From assembly GCA_050942625.1 (NCBI GenBank), contig JBMNNS010000058.1, forward strand, positions 1 to 10,803: 10,803 bases of DNA. Direction: 5' to 3'. Position numbers and translations under genes: made by a program. Positions 6,694 to 10,803 of the stretch are shown here, in pieces. The stretch's first letter is position 1. Each line of letters opens with the position of its first letter. The DNA is from JBMNNS01 sp050942625. Lineage in GTDB: Bacteria; Bacillota; Dethiobacteria; DTU022; UBA8154. Under the pieces are notes generated by a model. It was not told the origin of the DNA. It ran no database searches and saw only the letters and a list, made by a program, of their open reading frames with translations.

Positions 6694-8079
6694 TTAGCTG
6701 CAATAAATACTTCCGCCGATAAATTCGCGTAAAATGGAGTTCAGGGGGATTTTAGAGCTGTCTATGGGTTGGAAAAAGGAGAGGAGAGAAAGGAAACGAT
6801 CCCTCATCTCCGCATGGGGGCTGTCGTCTTTAATTTTATGTAGAAGGGCTTCGGCGTAGGGTCTCTGGGCGTTCATTTCATAGATCAAACTGGAGTTAAA
6901 CATGACGTCGGATTCTTCGGTGAAGACGAAGATTTTTTCGGTTTCCGCCTGGCGCACATTGGGCCACATCTCTATTATATCTTCAAGACTGTGTCCCCTG
7001 AAGTGGTAGCCCCTGATAAGCCTGCGAATGAACCTGACATCTGTTGTAGAAACCCGGTTTGCCAGGTCAATATTCAGTTGGAAAAGGGCGCTAAGGTATA
7101 TTTTAAAAAGGGTATTTTTTTTGATATTCGGCAAAAGTTTTGGATTCAGGGCATGGATCCCCTCTAACAGCAAAACATCGGAAGGCCCCAGTTCCAGGGG
7201 TATTGTTTCCTTCAACCTTTTTCCTGTTCTGAAATCAAAAATGGGTGTTTCGACAACCTCCTCATTGAGCAGCTGCATGATTTGTTTCTGCAGGTATTTA
7301 AGGTCCAGGGCATTGATGGTTTCAAAGTCGTATTTCCCCGTTTTATCAAGGGGGGTATCCTCACGGTTTACATAATAGTTGTCCAAAGAAAGCCAAACGG
7401 GCCTCAGCCCGTTTACCCGCAGCTGCGTGGAAAGCCTCTGGGTAAAAGTTGTTTTGCCGGAGGAAGAAGGCCCGGAAATGAGTATTATACGTATAGCCCG
7501 GCGCTCATTATAGATTGTGTCGGCAATTTGGGAAATCTCCTTTTCATGAAGGGCCTCTGAAATATTGATCAGCTCCATGGCTTTTCCAGAAGCAATGTAA
7601 TAGTTGATGTCGGAGACCAGTTCCATATTAATATTTTGCAGCCAGCGTTGCCGCATTTCATAGGTTGCTGCCAACTTTTCCGGCAGGACCAGCTCTTTTT
7701 CTTTCCCCCTTCTCGTCACGGAAAAGTCGACGATAAAACCTGTGGAAAAGGGGACAAGGCGAAAGGGTTCTGTCAGCCTGGGGCGGCTTCCGGCAGGATA
7801 GACCGACTTAAAGACTTTCCCTTCAATTTCATAATGATAATAACCGTCCTTATGGTAAAGAAAGGCAATAGGGCGCCCGCTTCTTACCCAATCTTGAAGT
7901 CTGCTCTCAATAAGTTTGATTTCTCGTTTTGAAATAAGGGAGTTGGCCAGACGGCAAAAAACCCCATCTTGAATGGAATAGGCAGCCTTTAGGTCCTCCT
8001 CCGGAAAAAAGTCATGCACAATTTTCATCAAGCCAAGCTTGATGGTTTGTCGGTGCATATTCAAATGAATTTCTTTCAT
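6694..8079 (-). CDS. nucleoside (uridine-type) kinase with tRNA-synthetase-like N-terminal region, TGS domain absent
   Basis: A 461-residue protein from ATG 8079. The first ~150 residues resemble the threonyl-tRNA-synthetase-like additional domain of Firmicutes nucleoside kinases (GVFCRL, GFIVDF). The C-terminal half is a phosphoribulokinase/uridine-kinase P-loop domain: ISEALHEKEISQIAD, Walker A GPSSSGKTT at about 203-211, SLDNYYVNREDTP, LLLEGIHALNP, TTDVRFIRRLIR, and the family-specific ending ILREFIGGS. It should phosphorylate a ribonucleoside using NTP; whether that is uridine is not shown. Family members are often about 550 residues with an N-terminal TGS domain, missing here. An open frame continues upstream to ATG 8157, but its first 17 or so codons lie in a MITE-like element; ATG 8079 is preceded by a GGGGGA ribosome binding site and fits the domain start. 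Confidence 0.87.
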   Translation of the reverse strand: MKEIHLNMHRQTIKLGLMKIVHDFFPEEDLKAAYSIQDGVFCRLANSLISKREIKLIESRLQDWVRSGRPIAFLYHKDGYYHYEIEGKVFKSVYPAGSRPRLTEPFRLVPFSTGFIVDFSVTRRGKEKELVLPEKLAATYEMRQRWLQNINMELVSDINYYIASGKAMELINISEALHEKEISQIADTIYNERRAIRIILISGPSSSGKTTFTQRLSTQLRVNGLRPVWLSLDNYYVNREDTPLDKTGKYDFETINALDLKYLQKQIMQLLNEEVVETPIFDFRTGKRLKETIPLELGPSDVLLLEGIHALNPKLLPNIKKNTLFKIYLSALFQLNIDLANRVSTTDVRFIRRLIRGYHFRGHSLEDIIEMWPNVRQAETEKIFVFTEESDVMFNSSLIYEMNAQRPYAEALLHKIKDDSPHAEMRDRFLSLLSFFQPIDSSKIPLNSILREFIGGSIYCS

Positions 8080-8107
8080 GGTCGGTTTCCCCCAATCCGT
8101 ATTTTGA

Positions 8108-8440
8108 GGTGACAGGGAAAGGTTCGAGACCACTGAAAAAGCCTCAAACTGTGTCATTCTGAATGAACGAAGTGAATGAAGAAGCTATTAAGCAGCTTAA
8201 AACCAAGATCCTTCGCTATCGCTCAGGATGACAATGCTATCGCTCAGGATGACAATGCTATCGCTCAGGATGACAATGCTATCGCTCAGGATGACAATGC
8301 TATCGCTCAGGATGATAATGCTATCGCTCAGGATGATAATGCTATCGCTCAGGATGATAATGCTATCGCTCAGGATGACAATAGCGGCAGTTTTTTGTAA
8401 AACCGGCTTTTTCAGTGGTCTTGACGGTTCTCTTATCACC
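8108..8440 (-). mobile_element. MITE-like non-autonomous element, right copy (about 333 bp)
   Basis: Terminal inverted repeats at 8108-8143 and 8405-8440 match at 28 of 36 positions by eye. The inner 16 bases, GACCACTGAAAAAGCC, are identical, and both ends begin GGTGA. Between them lie TGTCATTCTGAATGAACG..., TTAAGCAGCTTAAAACCAAG, AAGATCCTTC, the eight-unit 21-bp array (8215-8382) and AGCGGCAGTTTTTTG. It is the inverted counterpart of 6436-6683, larger mainly because of extra array units. It fills the 371-bp interval between the acyl-CoA synthetase stop and the kinase start; I see no convincing promoter in the rest of that interval. No protein is encoded. Confidence 0.82.
8215..8382 (+). repeat. 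21-bp tandem array, 8 units
   Basis: Eight contiguous units of GCTATCGCTCAGGATG + ACAAT occupy 168 bp without gaps. Units 1-4 and 8 end GACAAT; units 5-7 (8299-8361) end GATAAT. The length of 21 bp is a multiple of three, so open frames run through the array on both strands, giving IAQDDNA or ILSDS repeats that I treat as artefacts. No spacers are present, so this is not a CRISPR array. Confidence 0.96.
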
Positions 8441-8450
8441 TTTTTCAGGG

Positions 8451-10085
8451 TTAGCTGCTCGTTTGGGCAGCAACCAGATTGGTCGCCCCGTATTTTTTCC
8501 GTAGCAGGGGTTTTTCTATTTTACCGGTAGGGTTGCGCGGGACCTTATCGAAAATAATGGCCCGGGGGCGTTTGTAGCGTGGCAACGGGGCACAGAAATC
8601 CTTAATTGCTTCTTTACTGCAACTGCACCCTGGTTTTAGTTCTATGATGGCGGCGGCAATTTCCCCCAGACGTTTATCTGGCAGCCCAATTACAGCTACA
8701 TCCTTGATCATTTCATGGGTGCGCAGAAAATCCTCAATCTGCACCGGATAGAGATTTTCCCCTCCACTGATGATGACATCCTTTTTACGATCAACTAAAT
8801 AAATAAAACCATCTTTGTCCATGCGGGCCATATCCCCTGTATAGAGCCAGCCATCCTTGATTACTTCCGCGGTTGCTTTAGGATCATTGTAATAGCATTT
8901 CATAATGCCTGGCCCTTTCACCAGCAGCTCTCCTACATCTCCATTATTCAAGGTGGAGCCCGACTGATCAACAATTCTTACTTCCCAATTATGGCCTGGG
9001 ACACCTATCGCACCTACTTTATGAATGTTCTCTATGCCCAAATGCACACAGCCAGGGCCGATAGATTCTGTGAGGCCATAGTTTGTATCATAAAGGTGGT
9101 CAGGAAAATATTTTTTCCAGCGGTGGATGAGGCTGGGCGGGACAGGCTGGGCGCCGATGTGCATCAGCCTCCATTGGGTTAGCTCATAGTCCTTAAGATT
9201 TACCTCTCCGCTTTCGATGGCATCCAGAATATCTTGTGCCCATGGAACTAGAAGCCAAACGATGGTGATCTGCTCCTCTGAAACGGTTTTTAAGATCCAT
9301 TCTGGTTTTACCCCTCGCAGTAAAACAGCCTTGCTGCCGGACAACAAACTACCGAACCAATGCATTTTAGCCCCGGTATGGTACAGCGGAGGAATGCATA
9401 GAAAGTTGTCCGTACGAGTTTGTCCATGATGAGCCAGTTCAGTATAGGCCGATGACATGAGGCTACCATGTGTATGCAAAATTGCCTTGGGAAAACCTGT
9501 GGTCCCTGAGGAAAAATAGATGGCTGCTTCATCCTCATCAGTAAGGTTAATCGGTGGGGCCTGTGATGAGCAATTAGCTGTAAGGCGGTCATAACTTTCC
9601 GCAAAAGGCGGACGGTTTTCTCCGGCATAAAAAAGCGTTTTTACTTTGGGAACCTGCCTGTAGATTGATTCCAGACGATCGGTAAACTCTGGTCCAAAAA
9701 TGAGGGCGGAACTATCGGAAAGATCCAGGCAATATTTAATTTCCTCTGCCGTATAACGGAAATTTAGGGGAACGGCGATGGCTCCGGCTTTTAAGATTCC
9801 AAAATAAATCGGCAGCCATTCCAGACAATTCATTAAAAGAAGGGCTACTTTATCACCTTTTTTAATGCCCCTTTTGAGAAGCAAGTTGGCAAAGCGGTTG
9901 GCTTTTTCATCAAAAACGCTCCAGGTTATTTCCCGACGATATTCCCCAGCAGGGTTGTTTTCAATAAGCTCGTATTCCAACCAAGTGACATTGTCCCTGT
10001 CCTGAAGCTCCATATTAATCTCTGTTAAACACTTTTCCTCTCCATATAACGCAGCATTGCGCGATAATAATTCTGTAATTGGCAT
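8451..10085 (-). CDS. acyl-CoA synthetase (AMP-dependent, long/medium-chain fatty acid CoA ligase type)
   Basis: A full-length 544-residue adenylate-forming enzyme. It activates a carboxylic acid with ATP to an acyl-adenylate, then transfers it to CoA. Motifs in order are the P-loop-like SSGTTGFPK at about 192-200, YGLTES near 336, GWLYTGD near 412-418, the hinge DRKKDVIISGGENLYP near 432-447, and PRNPTGKIEK near 516-525, whose lysine is the catalytic C-terminal lysine. All key residues are intact. The acid cannot be named; fatty acids are the usual substrate of this branch, but aromatic or other acids are possible. The ATG follows GGAG with a 7-nt spacer. No neighbouring beta-oxidation genes are seen, and downstream the strand runs straight into a MITE-like element without an obvious terminator. 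Confidence 0.92.
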   Translation of the reverse strand: MPITELLSRNAALYGEEKCLTEINMELQDRDNVTWLEYELIENNPAGEYRREITWSVFDEKANRFANLLLKRGIKKGDKVALLLMNCLEWLPIYFGILKAGAIAVPLNFRYTAEEIKYCLDLSDSSALIFGPEFTDRLESIYRQVPKVKTLFYAGENRPPFAESYDRLTANCSSQAPPINLTDEDEAAIYFSSGTTGFPKAILHTHGSLMSSAYTELAHHGQTRTDNFLCIPPLYHTGAKMHWFGSLLSGSKAVLLRGVKPEWILKTVSEEQITIVWLLVPWAQDILDAIESGEVNLKDYELTQWRLMHIGAQPVPPSLIHRWKKYFPDHLYDTNYGLTESIGPGCVHLGIENIHKVGAIGVPGHNWEVRIVDQSGSTLNNGDVGELLVKGPGIMKCYYNDPKATAEVIKDGWLYTGDMARMDKDGFIYLVDRKKDVIISGGENLYPVQIEDFLRTHEMIKDVAVIGLPDKRLGEIAAAIIELKPGCSCSKEAIKDFCAPLPRYKRPRAIIFDKVPRNPTGKIEKPLLRKKYGATNLVAAQTSS

Positions 10086-10138
10086 TTTTTTCTCCGTCCT
10101 TCCGTGCTACGAATTAATATTGGTGGTCAACTGCTTTA

Positions 10139-10167
10139 ATTATAGATTAGAAAAAGGAGGAGATCAA
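10139..10167 (-). promoter_or_regulatory. sigma-A promoter for the acyl-CoA synthetase
   Basis: On the minus strand TTGATC (10162-10167) and a perfect TATAAT (10139-10144) are separated by 17 bp. The expected start near 10132 gives a leader of about 46 nt to the ATG at 10085. No operator palindrome is evident. Confidence 0.7.
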
Positions 10168-10170
10168 CCA

Positions 10171-10199
10171 TTGTTTGTTGGCAAAAGGCTTGATACAAT
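10171..10199 (+). promoter_or_regulatory. candidate promoter for the ABC exporter gene
   Basis: TACAAT at 10194-10199 is preceded directly by TGA, giving an extended -10 pattern (TGnTACAAT). TTGTTT at 10171-10176 stands 17 bp upstream as a weak -35. Transcription would start near 10206 and give a leader of about 30 nt. It is divergent from the acyl-CoA synthetase promoter. Confidence 0.45.
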
Positions 10200-10234
10200 A
10201 CTGATGGTATAAATTATTGAAAAAGGAGCAAAAT

Positions 10235-10803
10235 GTGTTGATAAAACGTTTTTTTAAATACTACCGGCCTCATATGCCTTTGTTTTTACTTGACTTTAGC
10301 TGTGCTTTTGCCATGGCTGGGCTGGACCTGGTTTTTCCGATGGCGGTGCAGTGGATCATTGATAGGGTCCTGCCGCAGCAGGATCTGACGCTTTTTTACT
10401 GGATCTGCTCCGGCCTGCTGGTGCTCTACTTGCTGCGGGCCTTCCTGCAGTATATCGTTGATTATTGGGGACATGTCCTTGGTGTGCGCATCGAATATGA
10501 CATGCGCCAGGATATGTTTGAGCACATTCAGAAGCTTTCATTCCGCTATTTTGACAATACTAAAACCGGGCATATCATGTCACGGCTGGTAAACGACTTA
10601 AACGAAATTTCGGAGCTGGCCCACCATGGCCCCGAGGATCTTTTTATTGCCACGGTAACGCTGATTGGTTCCTTCGTTATTATGCTGACGATCCACTGGC
10701 AGCTGGCCTTGCTCATTTTCCCGGTGGTGCCGGTGATGATCTGGTTTGCCGTTTCCAAAAACAAAATCATGCAGCAAGCCTTCCGCGACGTGCGCCTGAA
10801 GGT
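10235..10803 (+). CDS. ABC exporter, fused permease/ATPase type (N-terminal part, truncated by window edge)
   Basis: The frame stays open to the right edge, giving 189 residues of a protein normally about 570-600. Visible hydrophobic helices lie at about 15-40, 52-77, 137-154 and 156-174. Between helices 2 and 3 is the cytoplasmic-loop pattern RIEYDMRQDMFEHIQKLSFR followed by YFDNTKTGHIMSRLVND (about 105-121), characteristic of ABC type-1 exporters of the MsbA/Sav1866 class. Walker motifs should follow outside the window. GTG at 10235 is preferred because AAGGAG ends 6 nt upstream; TTG at 10238 is possible. The overlapping ATG at 10233 hits a stop after two codons. The substrate cannot be inferred; a second half-transporter gene downstream would suggest a heterodimer. 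Confidence 0.9.
   Translation, partial: MLIKRFFKYYRPHMPLFLLDFSCAFAMAGLDLVFPMAVQWIIDRVLPQQDLTLFYWICSGLLVLYLLRAFLQYIVDYWGHVLGVRIEYDMRQDMFEHIQKLSFRYFDNTKTGHIMSRLVNDLNEISELAHHGPEDLFIATVTLIGSFVIMLTIHWQLALLIFPVVPVMIWFAVSKNKIMQQAFRDVRLK

Noticed and set aside
8215..8382. CRISPR array
   Set aside because: Units are contiguous 21-mers with no spacers, and no cas genes are nearby.
8176..8400. Open frames of 74-100 codons on both strands through the 21-bp array (IAQDDNA, MTMLSLR and ILSDS repeats)
   Set aside because: They arise because the repeat is a multiple of three and lacks stops; none has a ribosome binding site and all lie inside the mobile element.
10155..10212. Leader peptide (TTG 10171 to TAA 10212, preceded by AGGAGG)
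   Set aside because: The AGGAGG is the spacer of the strong opposite-strand promoter, the spacing to TTG is long, and the 13 codons show no attenuator-like content or hairpin.

Overview
The window looks like chromosomal DNA from a spore-forming member of the Bacillota, most likely an anaerobic clostridial lineage near Peptococcaceae or Thermoanaerobacterales. The reasons are two small spore-coat-type proteins, AGGAGG-like ribosome binding sites, TTG and GTG starts, a Firmicutes-type nucleoside kinase, and abundant GGTGACA...GAACCGTC palindromes of a style I associate with that group. The lineage is an inference.

Layout. Positions 1-3748, minus strand, hold a Wadjet defence operon in the order jetA (kleisin), jetB (KITE), jetC (SMC-like ATPase). 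jetC runs off the left edge, and the nuclease gene jetD is expected beyond it. Positions 3749-4457 hold a small flavin-binding-fold (PNPOx-like) gene with its own promoter, bracketed by two inverted copies of a short palindromic repeat. Positions 4560-6383, plus strand, form a probable sporulation operon: a 420-residue protein with two ferritin-like bundles, then two small coat proteins, closed by a strong intrinsic terminator at 6394-6433. Positions 6436-8440 hold a nucleoside (uridine-type) kinase on the minus strand. It lies between two inverted copies of a MITE-like element, each containing a 21-bp tandem array (4 units on the left, 8 on the right). Positions 8451-10085, minus strand, encode an acyl-CoA synthetase. 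Positions 10235-10803, plus strand, begin an ABC exporter that runs off the right edge. The last two genes are divergent and have recognisable promoters between them.

How the parts relate. JetA, JetB and JetC are expected to form a MukBEF-like loop-extruding complex that, with JetD, cleaves foreign circular plasmids. This system is already known. The less familiar material is the ferritin-like/coat operon and the repeat ecology. The short palindromes and the long elements share a GGTGA-N-A...GAACCGTC end, so they are probably one family of non-autonomous elements. One long element ends 28 bp before the kinase start codon, at the point where the N-terminal TGS domain usual in that kinase family is missing.

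I found no tRNA, rRNA, CRISPR array, transposase or phage gene.
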